DNA of 64,000 bases from Tissierella_A sp964489715 (GTDB lineage Bacteria > Bacillota > Clostridia > Tissierellales > Tissierellaceae): the NCBI GenBank assembly GCA_964489715.1, contig CAZBAK010000005.1, positions 1 through 64,000 on the forward strand, given 5' to 3'. Under the pieces are notes generated by a model. The model was given only the letters and a program-made list of their open reading frames with translations. It made no database searches and was not told the DNA's origin. Below are positions 1-7,647 of the stretch, in pieces; position 1 is the first letter of the stretch, and each line of letters starts with the position of its first letter. The position numbers and the translations under genes are program-made.

Positions 1-398
1 ACTGCAAGACTTGCAGCATGGGCAAATCTATTACTATTACCTATTACAAATGTATTAAAAGAATATTTAGGATTCAATTGAGATCTATGTAGGTCTACAC
101 TCTCTCTTTCCCTCTCTACTGGATTTCCCTTTTTAGGAACTACTTCTTCACCAGGAACTATAAATTCTATATTAAAATCTTCCTTTACTACTTCTTTAAT
201 AGCATTTTTTATTAAATTTAAGTATCTTCCTTCCAATATGCCTTTTGTAAAGTCATTTGGAGCGGCAAGTACTATTGTATTATTAGATAAACTAATAGGA
301 ACCACAGTTTTAAGCCAAGTATTGTAAGATACTTCGGTTAATTCAACCTTTATTATAGCTAAAACACTCTTCCAAATATTATCTAAATTTGAAGCCAT
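1..398 (-). CDS. dnaA: Chromosomal replication initiator DnaA (N-terminal part; continues off the left edge)
   Basis: Only the first ~132 codons are in the window. The reading frame starts at the ATG whose complement lies at 396-398, preceded on the minus strand by an AAGGGGGG ribosome binding site. It encodes an N-terminal domain (MASNLDNIWKSVLAI...) followed by a linker and the start of the AAA+ domain, marked by NPKYSFNTFVIGNSNRF and then AHAASLA, the DnaA signature just before Walker A. DnaA binds DnaA boxes at oriC and opens the duplex to start replication. It is divergent from rpmH across the origin spacer, the usual Firmicute layout. The ATPase and DNA-binding domains lie outside the window. 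Confidence 0.97.
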   Translation of the reverse strand, partial: MASNLDNIWKSVLAIIKVELTEVSYNTWLKTVVPISLSNNTIVLAAPNDFTKGILEGRYLNLIKNAIKEVVKEDFNIEFIVPGEEVVPKKGNPVERERESVDLHRSQLNPKYSFNTFVIGNSNRFAHAASLA

Positions 399-419
399 AA
401 AATTCCCCCCTTAACTTTT

Positions 420-835
420 AAATAAAAAAAATATAAATTAATTTATTTGTTAACAAAATTATCAACAGTAAATTTTCTTAAATATTATTTTAAATATACG
501 TTCTTTAAATCTTAAATTTGTTGATAAAAAAACCAACACCCTGTTAATTAATAGTTTTAATATTAATTATACTAGATATCCACAATCAAAATAAGTTGAA
601 AATGTTGATTAAAATCTAGATATAACAAAGTATTGGGATATATTTTTAAAAATTACTCATATCTTATACACAGCTTATCCACACTTTGTGTATAAGTATT
701 GATAAATAACAAATTTTATAGATTATCCACATCTCTTTTTATAATACCAAAAATCCTGAAACTATTCAATTGTTTTATCCACATAACTAACAAGTTGTTA
801 ACATATTAAAAAAAGCCCTTTATTAATTATACTTC
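420..835. other. oriC: Chromosomal replication origin (oriC) spacer with DnaA boxes
   Basis: This AT-rich spacer lies between divergent dnaA and rpmH. Consensus DnaA boxes TTATCCACA are at 675-683, 723-731 and 775-783 on the plus strand. Related boxes are TTATACACA at 664-672 (+) and 687-695 (-), ATATCCACA at 576-584 and TTATCAACA at 459-467. The almost pure A/T runs around 421-560 are candidates for the unwinding element. In many Firmicutes oriC is bipartite, with a second box cluster between dnaA and dnaN; that part would be off the left edge. Position and box density make the call strong; exact borders are inferred. Confidence 0.9.
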
Positions 836-864
836 TTGACATCCTGACCTTAAGTAAATATAAT
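836..864 (+). promoter_or_regulatory. Promoter of rpmH operon
   Basis: A perfect sigma-A consensus: TTGACA at 836-841, a 17-bp spacer and TATAAT at 859-864. It lies about 75 bp upstream of the rpmH start and points into rpmH-rnpA-yidD-yidC-jag. A match this exact suits constitutive high expression of a ribosomal protein gene. Confidence 0.85.
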
Positions 865-939
865 TGGTAGTAGTGTATTAATTTATATTGGAAAAACTCT
901 ATATTTATCATATACATGTATTAAGGGGAGGTGTTTTTA

Positions 940-1074
940 GTGAAAAGAACTTATCAACCAAAAAAGAGACAAAGAAGTAAAGTACACGGTTTTAGAAAAA
1001 GAATGAGAACAAAAGCAGGTAGATCTATTATAAAATCAAGAAGACAAAAGGGAAGAAAAAAACTATCAGCTTAA
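940..1074 (+). CDS. rpmH: 50S ribosomal protein L34
   Basis: A 44-residue, very basic protein beginning MKRTYQPKKRQRSKVHGF and ending KGRKKLSA, which is the full length and sequence pattern of bacterial L34, a structural protein of the large ribosomal subunit. The start is a GTG at 940, preceded by AAGGGGAGG at about 923-931. It opens the oriC-proximal operon, directly behind a consensus promoter, and a short hairpin follows it before rnpA, as expected for a gene needed at much higher levels than its neighbours. Confidence 0.97.
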   Translation: MKRTYQPKKRQRSKVHGFRKRMRTKAGRSIIKSRRQKGRKKLSA

Positions 1075-1097
1075 GGCCACTTATGGTGGCCTTTTGT
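1075..1097 (+). terminator. Short hairpin after rpmH (attenuating terminator)
   Basis: GGCCAC at 1075-1080 pairs with GTGGCC at 1086-1091 around a short loop, followed by TTTTGTTT. The stem is short, so it probably lets part of the transcription through into rnpA rather than ending the operon. Confidence 0.55.
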
Positions 1098-1128
1098 TTG
1101 AAGGTCATATAAGGGAGATAAAAATGTT

Positions 1129-1470
1129 ATGGAAAAGAAGTATCGTATAAGAAAAAATATAGAGTTCAAAAATATATACAAATATGGAAAGAACTACTGG
1201 AATAGGAATTTAATACTATATGTTAAAAGAAACGGTTTGGATGAAACAAGGGTTGGATATACTATTACTACTAAGATAGGAAATGCCGTTAATAGAAATA
1301 GTTTAAGAAGAAAGATGAAGGAAATATATAGATTAAATTTCCATAAGATAAAACCAGGCTATGATTTAATATTTATTGCTAAAAAAGGTATTAAAGATAT
1401 TTCTTATAAAGAACTTGAAGGGTCTATGATACATATTATGAGTTTAGCTAAGGTTTTAAAAAAAAGGTGA
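1129..1470 (+). CDS. rnpA: Ribonuclease P protein component
   Basis: A 113-residue basic protein of normal family length. It carries the RNR signature in the form GNAVNRNSLRRKMKEIYR (about residues 51-68), the helix that contacts the catalytic RNA and the pre-tRNA leader. RnpA assists RNase P RNA in maturing tRNA 5' ends. It lies between rpmH and yidD, the conserved order in bacteria. The catalytic RNA gene itself is not in this window. Confidence 0.96.
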   Translation: MEKKYRIRKNIEFKNIYKYGKNYWNRNLILYVKRNGLDETRVGYTITTKIGNAVNRNSLRRKMKEIYRLNFHKIKPGYDLIFIAKKGIKDISYKELEGSMIHIMSLAKVLKKR

Positions 1471-1474
1471 TAGA

Positions 1475-1690
1475 ATGAAGTGGCTTATGATACTAATAAT
1501 AAAGTTTTATCAAAAGTTTATTTCAAAGTATATCTTAACAGGTAGAAATTGTAGATTTTATCCTACTTGCTCTCAATATTCTTTGGAGGCCTATGAAAAA
1601 TATGGATTTTTCAAAGGCACTTTTTTAACCACAAAGAGAATATTAAGATGTAATCCCTTTAATGAAGGAGGATATGATCCGCTTAAATAA
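1475..1690 (+). CDS. yidD: Membrane protein insertion efficiency factor YidD
   Basis: A 71-residue protein with the YidD core: an amphipathic N-terminus (MKWLMILIIKFYQKFIS) and the cysteine pattern CRFYPTCSQYSLEAYEKYG, then RILRCNPFNEGGYDPL. The family is a small peripheral membrane protein thought to help YidC-dependent insertion. It begins four bases after the rnpA stop and is followed 14 bases later by yidC, so the three genes are almost certainly co-translated. Confidence 0.95.
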   Translation: MKWLMILIIKFYQKFISKYILTGRNCRFYPTCSQYSLEAYEKYGFFKGTFLTTKRILRCNPFNEGGYDPLK

Positions 1691-1704
1691 TAGGGGGTAA
1701 ATAG

Positions 1705-2421
1705 ATGACGAGTTTTTTAGGTAATTTAATGGGTTCGCTATTGAGATTTGTCTATGACATTGTCTCAGGAATTGGCACAGAACCAGTTAGATTTTCTTAC
1801 TATGCGATGGCAGTTATTATAACTTCAATACTCTTTAAATTGATATTATTGCCAATAATGCTTCAACAAACAAAATCTACGCGTGTAATGGGTGAAATTC
1901 AGCCTAAAATGAAGGAGATACAAGATAAATACAAGAAAGATCCACAAACTATGCAAGTTAAAATGCAAGATTTATATAAAGAGTATAACTATAGTCCGCT
2001 TTCAGGATGTTTACCATTACTTATACAGTTTCCTATAATAATAGCTTTTTTTGCTGTATTTAGAGAACCAGCTAAATATGCTTTTACAGAGCCTGGCTTA
2101 TATGAATCAATTAGCAAGTCATTTTTATGGATTAATAATTTAGATAATCCAGATCCTTATGTATGGGGTCTTCCATTACTAGCAGCAGCTACTACTTACT
2201 TTCAAAGTAAACTTATGTCGCCACCAAGTACCGGAAATGCACAGGCTGAATCTACACAGAAAATGATGACAATATTTTTACCAGTATTAATATTCTTTTC
2301 AGCTAGATCTTTTCCAGCAGGACTTGCTTTATACTGGGTACTAGGTAACTTATTTACCATAGTTCAGCAACTTATATCTAAGAAATTCAATAAGTCTTTG
2401 AGGAAAGTCAAGGAGGAATAA
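1705..2421 (+). CDS. yidC: Membrane protein insertase YidC (Oxa1 family)
   Basis: A 238-residue Oxa1/YidC/Alb3 protein of the short Gram-positive type. After an N-terminal segment come hydrophobic helices near residues 32-55, 100-120, 150-170 and 188-225, with the cytoplasmic basic loop MGEIQPKMKEIQDKYKKDP between the first two. There is no lipobox cysteine at the N-terminus, unlike SpoIIIJ of Bacillus. It inserts membrane proteins with or without SecYEG. A good RBS (AGGGGGTAA) precedes the ATG, and jag follows directly. Confidence 0.95.
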   Translation: MTSFLGNLMGSLLRFVYDIVSGIGTEPVRFSYYAMAVIITSILFKLILLPIMLQQTKSTRVMGEIQPKMKEIQDKYKKDPQTMQVKMQDLYKEYNYSPLSGCLPLLIQFPIIIAFFAVFREPAKYAFTEPGLYESISKSFLWINNLDNPDPYVWGLPLLAAATTYFQSKLMSPPSTGNAQAESTQKMMTIFLPVLIFFSARSFPAGLALYWVLGNLFTIVQQLISKKFNKSLRKVKEE

Positions 2422-2427
2422 TATAAA

Positions 2428-3054
2428 ATGAAATATATTATTAAAAGCGCTAAAACTGTTGAAGAAGCAACACAAGAAGCTTTGACTGAATTAAATTTAA
2501 CAAGAGAAGAAGTAGAAGTAGAAGTTTTAGAGGAAGCAAAGAACGGTTTTCTAGGACTAATAGGTAGTAGAGATGGAAAGGTAAAAGTAACTGAAATCAA
2601 AAATATTGAAAAACTTTCTAAAGAATTTCTAGAAAAGATAATCCTTTCTATGGATCTACAAGCTTCTATAGAAATAGAAAAAAGAGGAAATGTACTAGAC
2701 ATAGATATAGTAGGCATAGATCCTGAAGAAAAGGGAATAATAATAGGTAAAAGAGGTAATACCCTAGATGCTATGCAATATCTTTTAAGTATATATATAA
2801 ATAAAGATGAGGAAGATTATATAAAGGTAGTCTTAGATATTGAAGGATACAGGCAAAAGAGAGAGATTACACTAAAGAGACTTGCTCAAAAGATGGGACA
2901 AAAGGCTATAGCAACCAAGACAAAGGTAAAGCTTGAACCTATGAACCCATATGAGAGAAGAATAATACATTCAACTTTGCAGGAATATAAGGAAATTACT
3001 ACAATAAGTGAGGGCAATGAACCCTATAGAAGAGTTGTAATAAAGTTAAAATAA
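2428..3054 (+). CDS. jag: RNA-binding protein Jag/KhpB
   Basis: A 208-residue protein with the three-part Jag layout. The Jag_N domain (about 1-50, with the NGFLGLIGS turn) is followed by a KH domain around 85-150 (GIIIGKRGNTLDAMQYLLS) and an R3H domain at the C-terminus (MNPYERRIIHSTLQ...). The family binds RNA, often with KhpA, and has been linked to cell-envelope and division control in streptococci. Its place directly behind yidC is conserved. The transcript probably ends in the parS-containing palindrome immediately downstream. Confidence 0.94.
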   Translation: MKYIIKSAKTVEEATQEALTELNLTREEVEVEVLEEAKNGFLGLIGSRDGKVKVTEIKNIEKLSKEFLEKIILSMDLQASIEIEKRGNVLDIDIVGIDPEEKGIIIGKRGNTLDAMQYLLSIYINKDEEDYIKVVLDIEGYRQKREITLKRLAQKMGQKAIATKTKVKLEPMNPYERRIIHSTLQEYKEITTISEGNEPYRRVVIKLK

Positions 3055-3063
3055 ATAGATTAA

Positions 3064-3092
3064 AGAATGTTCCACGTGGAACATTCTTTTTT
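3064..3092 (+). terminator. Terminator of the rpmH-jag operon built on a parS palindrome
   Basis: A perfect 28-bp palindrome (3063-3090 region, AAAGAATGTTCCAC and its complement) starts about 8 bases after the jag stop and runs into a T-rich tail. As RNA this forms a 14-bp stem-loop followed by uridines, an intrinsic terminator. The centre of the palindrome is an exact parS site. Confidence 0.75.
3068..3083. other. parS: parS site 1 (ParB binding)
   Basis: TGTTCCACGTGGAACA, a fully symmetric 16-mer matching the Firmicute parS consensus (TGTTNCACGTGAAACA). ParB loads here and spreads as a CTP-dependent clamp. parA and parB lie 6-7 kb away, and four identical sites follow. Confidence 0.93.
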
Positions 3093-3105
3093 TATGACCT
3101 ATATT

Positions 3106-3499
3106 GAGTAGGGCGGACCTTTGGTCGTCCATTTTTATCTGTAGGGGAGATCTCAGATCTCCCGGCTTTTATCTTATGGATCTTATATATTAAGTATAGC
3201 AAGGGATACAATAAATCGTGGAAAAGGCCCTGACTTATTTCCCCAATTTATTGCATCCATAATAACCTTGCTTTTCTTAAAGTTAAAAGATGTTTAAAGT
3301 GAAAACAATATTTATATTAAGGAAGTTATAGCTTCTTCCCTGGTTTATCTTGTATTAAAATAAGTGACCAAAGTTAGGCAGCTACTAAAAAACAATTCAT
3401 ACTTTCAATCCATAGCATAATATATCTTTAACTAAATAAAGTGGATGGAATCTTTGAATTGTTTTTAATTTCCAAGCCGGAGATTAAAAATCTCCCTAG
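3106..3499. repeat. Inverted-repeat-rich dispersed element, copy A (degenerate)
   Basis: The core 3199-3435 aligns by eye with 37791-38040. Shared stretches include AAGGGATACAATAAATCGTG, CCCCAATTTATTGCATCCAT and TTCAATCCATAGCATAATAT. Inside are nested inverted repeats: GGATACAATAAATCGTGG against the complement of CCCCAATTTATTGCATCC, and AAAACAATTCATACTTTC (about 3389-3407) against 3441-3465. Outer arms of the type GTAGGGGAGATCTC.. occur at 3140-3170 and, inverted, at 3474-3499. The left GGGCGGACCTTTGGTCGTCC arm is kept, while its right partner near 3364-3385 is decayed. No coding capacity was seen. It looks like a MITE- or REP-type element; the family was not identified. Confidence 0.75.
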
Positions 3500-3536
3500 G
3501 ATGGAGAATGCTCAATAAATACTTATTAAGAGAAGC

Positions 3537-4130
3537 TATAAGACTTTCTTTTTTATTATCCATTCAGAGGGTGCTATTGGGAAACGTTTGAATTTCAAAA
3601 CTTAATAGTTTATAGTGGCTAAATAAGGTCTTTTTAAGCTTTCTCTCCTTGACAATCATTAGTTATAATTTTATTTATAATTGTTGAGGTAAAAGGTATA
3701 ATAGTATTAAGGTAAGACCCATCAGTAGAATATAATGAAACAATGGGCCAGCAGAGCTAGCCCCTACCTATACATATGTCTAAGTTGTATAGGAGACCAC
3801 AGTTATCCCCTACATATTGATAAGCCTGGCTTGGAGGGGAGACCATAGATATTCCATATATATTGATAAGTCTGGATTATAGGGGAGACCTGTAGTCTCC
3901 CGTATATTACACATGCTTAGTATTAAACGCAACTAAATAATTATTGAATATTGACACTGATAATAAATATTAGTGGATTTTTTTACATCTATTTATTAAG
4001 TGTATTCTCAAGGAGAAAATAGCATATAAAGACACAAATTCTTATATATCACAGTATTGTAAACATTTCAGAGCAGCACCCGATTATTGAATAATATAAG
4101 ACTTTCTTTTTTTATTGGATAATATAGGAG
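3537..4130. repeat. Segment bounded by related inverted/direct repeats upstream of mnmE
   Basis: TATAAGACTTTCTTTTTT occurs near 3538-3555 and again near 4095-4113. Next to each copy are sequences that are roughly inverted to one another: TTATCCATTCAGAGGGTGCT around 3558-3577 and GAGCAGCACCCGATTATTGAATAA at 4071-4094. This suggests an old insertion with decayed ends. No open reading frame of note lies between them. The match is partial and was judged by eye. Confidence 0.4.
3778..3915. repeat. Three tandem copies of a 46-bp repeat
   Basis: Units begin at 3778, 3824 and 3870, each 46 bp. Each starts with G(T/C)CT(A/G)G-like sequence, then an AGGGGAGACCA-type core, and the first two end in TATTGATAA. 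Each unit also contains a short imperfect palindrome of the GGGGAGACC..GTCTCCC type, best in unit 3. The core resembles the GTAGGGGAGATCTC arms of the neighbouring dispersed element, so the two may be related. Units are adjacent with no spacers, so this is not a CRISPR array. Confidence 0.7.
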
Positions 4131-4170
4131 TTTTAAAGTATAATGAAAGGATAAGTAAGGAGTGATTAAG

Positions 4171-5547
4171 ATGTCAGAAACAATAGCAGCAATTTCTACA
4201 GCTGTTGGTGAAGCTGGAATAGGTATAGTTAGAATGAGTGGAGATAGTTCACTAGATATAGCAAGAAGTGTTTTTATAGGTCATGATGATGAAAAAATCA
4301 AAGAAATACAAAATAAAAAACTTATCTACGGCCATATAGTAGATGAAGAAGAAAGAAAAATAGATGAAGTTTTAATAGCCTTTATGGAAGAACCATCAAC
4401 ATATACAAGAGAAAATATGGTGGAAATATATTGCCATGGAGGAAGTGTATCTGTTAAGAAGCTTTTAGAATTACTTTTAAGAAGCGGTGCTAGACTAGCC
4501 GAAAAGGGAGAGTTTACTAAAAGAGCCTTTTTAAATGGTAGATTGGACCTATCTCAGGCAGAAGCGGTTATAGATGTAATAAGAGCTAAGACTGATAAGA
4601 GCTATGAAGTATCCTTTGATCAATTGGAAGGAAATCTTTCTAAAGAAGTAAAGGAAATGAGAGATATTCTCCTGGCCATGGTAGCCCATGTGGAAGTATC
4701 AATTGATTTTCCAGAAGAAGATGTAGGTGAATTGACCTATGAGACATTGAAAAATGATGCAAAATTAGTAGAAAAAAAGATAGATAAACTTTTATCTACT
4801 GCTAATAAGGGGAAAATACTGAGAGATGGAATAAAGACAGTAATACTTGGTAAGCCAAATGTGGGTAAATCTTCCCTATTAAACGCTCTTTTAAAAGAAA
4901 ATAGAGCAATAGTTACTGATATTCCAGGAACCACTAGAGATATAATAGAAGAATATATAAATATAGATGGAATACCTTTAAAGATAATAGATACAGCTGG
5001 TATAAGAATTACTGATGATATAGTTGAGAAAATAGGTGTAGATAGAGCTATAGATTCTATTGAAAAAGCAGATCTTATAATAGGAGTCTTTGATCTTTCT
5101 GAAAACTTTACAGAAGAAGATAGAGAAATATTAAAACTAATGAAGGGTAAGAAGTCCATAGTTCTTTTAAATAAGATAGATCTTAAAGTACAAGAGAAGG
5201 ATGAATTTTTAAAAGAATTAGAAGCTTCAGATCATATCATAGAAACATCTATTATAGAAAATATAGGTATAGTTGAATTGGAAGAACATATTAAGTCACT
5301 TTTCTATGAAGGAGATTTAAGTGTAGAGTCAGACACTATTATAACAAACTTAAGACATAAGGTTCAGCTTGAAAAAGCCCAAAGAAAGCTTCAGAGTGCT
5401 ATAAGAGATATAGAGATGGACATACCTCTAGATTGTATAGAGATTGACCTTAGAAATGCCTGGGAGGACTTAGGGGAGATATCAGGAGATACCATAGCAG
5501 AAGATATACTAGATAAGATATTTGAAGAGTTTTGTATAGGTAAATAA
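4171..5547 (+). CDS. mnmE: tRNA uridine-5-carboxymethylaminomethyl(34) synthesis GTPase MnmE
   Basis: A 458-residue protein with the N-terminal folate-binding TrmE domain (SETIAAISTAVGEAGIGIVR), a helical middle and an inserted G domain: G1 GKPNVGKSSLLNAL, G3 DTAGIR, G4 LNKID. It ends with the family's C-terminal CIGK motif, whose cysteine is invariant. With MnmG it builds cmnm5U34 in tRNAs. AAGGAG at 4157-4162 sits at proper distance from ATG 4171, so that start is preferred over the in-frame GTG at 4162. mnmG follows after a palindrome-rich spacer. Confidence 0.97.
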   Translation: MSETIAAISTAVGEAGIGIVRMSGDSSLDIARSVFIGHDDEKIKEIQNKKLIYGHIVDEEERKIDEVLIAFMEEPSTYTRENMVEIYCHGGSVSVKKLLELLLRSGARLAEKGEFTKRAFLNGRLDLSQAEAVIDVIRAKTDKSYEVSFDQLEGNLSKEVKEMRDILLAMVAHVEVSIDFPEEDVGELTYETLKNDAKLVEKKIDKLLSTANKGKILRDGIKTVILGKPNVGKSSLLNALLKENRAIVTDIPGTTRDIIEEYINIDGIPLKIIDTAGIRITDDIVEKIGVDRAIDSIEKADLIIGVFDLSENFTEEDREILKLMKGKKSIVLLNKIDLKVQEKDEFLKELEASDHIIETSIIENIGIVELEEHIKSLFYEGDLSVESDTIITNLRHKVQLEKAQRKLQSAIRDIEMDIPLDCIEIDLRNAWEDLGEISGDTIAEDILDKIFEEFCIGK

Positions 5548-5593
5548 AATATTTGACAGAGAATAGACTTGTGGATTAAAATATAGGGGTAGT

Positions 5594-5625
5594 AATTAAA
5601 TGCTCCACATGTGGAGCATTTAATT
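5594..5625. other. Perfect 32-bp palindrome, diverged parS-like
   Basis: AATTAAATGCTCCACA is followed by its exact reverse complement. The centre, TGCTCCACATGTGGAGCA, resembles parS with one change per half-site and two extra central bases, so it is probably not a good ParB site. No T-run follows, so it is not an obvious terminator either. It lies 19 bp from the true parS at 5644. Confidence 0.8.
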
Positions 5626-5643
5626 GTGACTAAGGTAGAAAAA

Positions 5644-5659
5644 TGTTCCACGTGGAACA
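5644..5659. other. parS: parS site 2 (ParB binding)
   Basis: An exact TGTTCCACGTGGAACA in the mnmE-mnmG spacer, next to the 32-bp palindrome. Confidence 0.92.
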
Positions 5660-5739
5660 TAGAAGAATAGAATAGTAGATTGGTGACCTTGAAGATTCAA
5701 GGTCAAATTTTTAGTTTAAATATAGAAAGAGGTGTCAAA

Positions 5740-7647
5740 TTGGAAGAATTAAAAACATATGTAGCAGGAGATGTTGATGTTGTGGTCATAGGAGCCGGAC
5801 ACGCTGGAGCTGAGGCAGCCTTAGCTAGCAGTAGGATGGGTATGGATACTATAATGTTGACCATGAGTCTGGACTCCATTGTAGCCCTTTCATGCAATCC
5901 CAATATAGGTGGAACTGGAAAGGGTCATCTTGTTAGAGAGATAGATGCACTAGGTGGAGAAATGGCTATAAATATAGATAAGACCTTTATACAAAGCAAG
6001 ATGTTAAATATATCTAAAGGGCCTGCAGTACATTCCTTAAGAGTACAGGCCGATAAAAAAGCCTATCATAGGGAAATGAAAAAAGTATTAGAAAAGGAAA
6101 AAAATTTAAAGCTATCACAAGCTGAAGTTATAGATGTAATAATTCAAGAGGGTCAAGTAAAGGGAGTAATAACAAGGACAGGGGCTATATACAATGCTAA
6201 GGCTGTTATACTTGCCAGTGGAACCTATTTGAGGGGAAGAGTTTATATAGGAGAAGTAGGTTATTCTTCAGGACCAGATGGTATGTTTCCATCAAATATA
6301 CTTTCAGAAAATCTTATTAAAAAAGGATTTAAACTTAGAAGGATGAAGACCGGTTCACCAGCTAGGGTACACCATGATAGCATTGATTATAGTAAAATGG
6401 AGATTCAACCAGGGGATGAAGAAATTATACCTTTCTCATTTTTAAATATGGGAAAGAAATATGATATGGAACAAGTTCCCTGTTGGTTGACCTATACAAC
6501 TGAAAAAACCCACCATATAATTCGTGAAAATCTTGGCCGTTCTCCAATGTATGCAGGAGATATAGATGGAACTGGTCCAAGATATTGTCCTTCAATTGAG
6601 GATAAGATAGTTAGGTTTGCAGATAAAAAAAGGCATCAAGTATTTATAGAACCAGAAGGTTTAGATACAAAAGAGATGTATGTACAAGGAGCTAGTTCAA
6701 CACTTCCTGAAGAAGTACAAATCCAGATGTATAAGGAGATAATAGGGCTTGAAAATGTTGAGTTTATGAGACCAGCCTATGCTATAGAGTATGATTCCAT
6801 AGATCCTAGAATATTAAAGAGAACTATGGAACATATGGAGATAAAAAATCTCTTTTTTGCAGGACAGGTCAATGGTTCTTCAGGATACGAAGAAGCTGCA
6901 GCTCAAGGACTTGTAGCAGGAATCAATGCAGCTTTAAATATACAAGGTAAGGATGAGTTTGTCTTAGATAGATCTGAAGCCTATATAGGAGTTTTAATAG
7001 ATGATTTAGTTACAAAGGGTACAGATGAACCTTATAGAATGATGACCTCTAGGGCAGAATATAGACTTACATTGAGACAGGATAATGCTGATCTAAGACT
7101 TACTAAAAAGGGGTATGAATTAGGACTAGCAAGAAAAGATAGATATGACTTGCTAATAGAAAAAGAAAGACAAGTAAAGGAAGAGTTAGCAAGGCTAAAA
7201 AAAGTAAAGGTAAACCCAACAGAGGAAAACAATAAAAAACTGGAAGAGTTAGGATCTACAACTACTCAGACTCCTACAACAGTTTCCGAGTTAATTAGGA
7301 GGCCAGAGTTGAGCTATGATTCTACAATTGTATTTGATGAGGACAGAAAAGAGCTCCTAAGGGAAATAAAGCTTCAAGTTCAAACTCAAATAAAATATGA
7401 AGGTTACATTAAAAAGCAGATGATTCAAATAGATCAATTTAAGAAGCTAGAAAAAAGAAAATTAGATCCTAAATTTGACTATTCCCAGGTAAAGGGCCTT
7501 AGCAATGAGGCTCTACAAAAGCTAAATGATATTAAACCAGATTCAGTTGGCCAAGCATCAAGAATATCTGGTGTTTCTCCAGCAGATATCAATGTTTTAC
7601 TAATATATTTAGAGCAGGAAAGACGAAAGGGGAATAGGGATGACTAA
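5740..7647 (+). CDS. mnmG: tRNA uridine-5-carboxymethylaminomethyl(34) synthesis enzyme MnmG (GidA)
   Basis: An FAD protein of about 635 residues with the dinucleotide-binding motif VVVIGAGHAGAEAALA, the GidA signatures SCNPNIGGTGKGHLVREIDALGG and GPRYCPSIEDKI, and the C-terminal helical domain that contacts MnmE. It works with MnmE to modify U34 of tRNAs using FAD and methylene-tetrahydrofolate. The frame is open from TTG 5680, but TTG 5740 has an AGAGGTG ribosome binding site five bases upstream and gives the usual family N-terminus, so it is preferred. The 3' end overlaps rsmG by 8 bases. Confidence 0.95.
   Translation: MEELKTYVAGDVDVVVIGAGHAGAEAALASSRMGMDTIMLTMSLDSIVALSCNPNIGGTGKGHLVREIDALGGEMAINIDKTFIQSKMLNISKGPAVHSLRVQADKKAYHREMKKVLEKEKNLKLSQAEVIDVIIQEGQVKGVITRTGAIYNAKAVILASGTYLRGRVYIGEVGYSSGPDGMFPSNILSENLIKKGFKLRRMKTGSPARVHHDSIDYSKMEIQPGDEEIIPFSFLNMGKKYDMEQVPCWLTYTTEKTHHIIRENLGRSPMYAGDIDGTGPRYCPSIEDKIVRFADKKRHQVFIEPEGLDTKEMYVQGASSTLPEEVQIQMYKEIIGLENVEFMRPAYAIEYDSIDPRILKRTMEHMEIKNLFFAGQVNGSSGYEEAAAQGLVAGINAALNIQGKDEFVLDRSEAYIGVLIDDLVTKGTDEPYRMMTSRAEYRLTLRQDNADLRLTKKGYELGLARKDRYDLLIEKERQVKEELARLKKVKVNPTEENNKKLEELGSTTTQTPTTVSELIRRPELSYDSTIVFDEDRKELLREIKLQVQTQIKYEGYIKKQMIQIDQFKKLEKRKLDPKFDYSQVKGLSNEALQKLNDIKPDSVGQASRISGVSPADINVLLIYLEQERRKGNRDD

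Noticed and set aside
3778..3915. Possible CRISPR array
   Set aside because: The units are directly adjacent 46-bp copies without unique spacers, only three in number, and no cas genes are in the window.
5594..5625. Calling the 32-bp palindrome a sixth parS
   Set aside because: Both half-sites differ from the consensus and the half-site spacing is two bases longer, which should disturb ParB binding.
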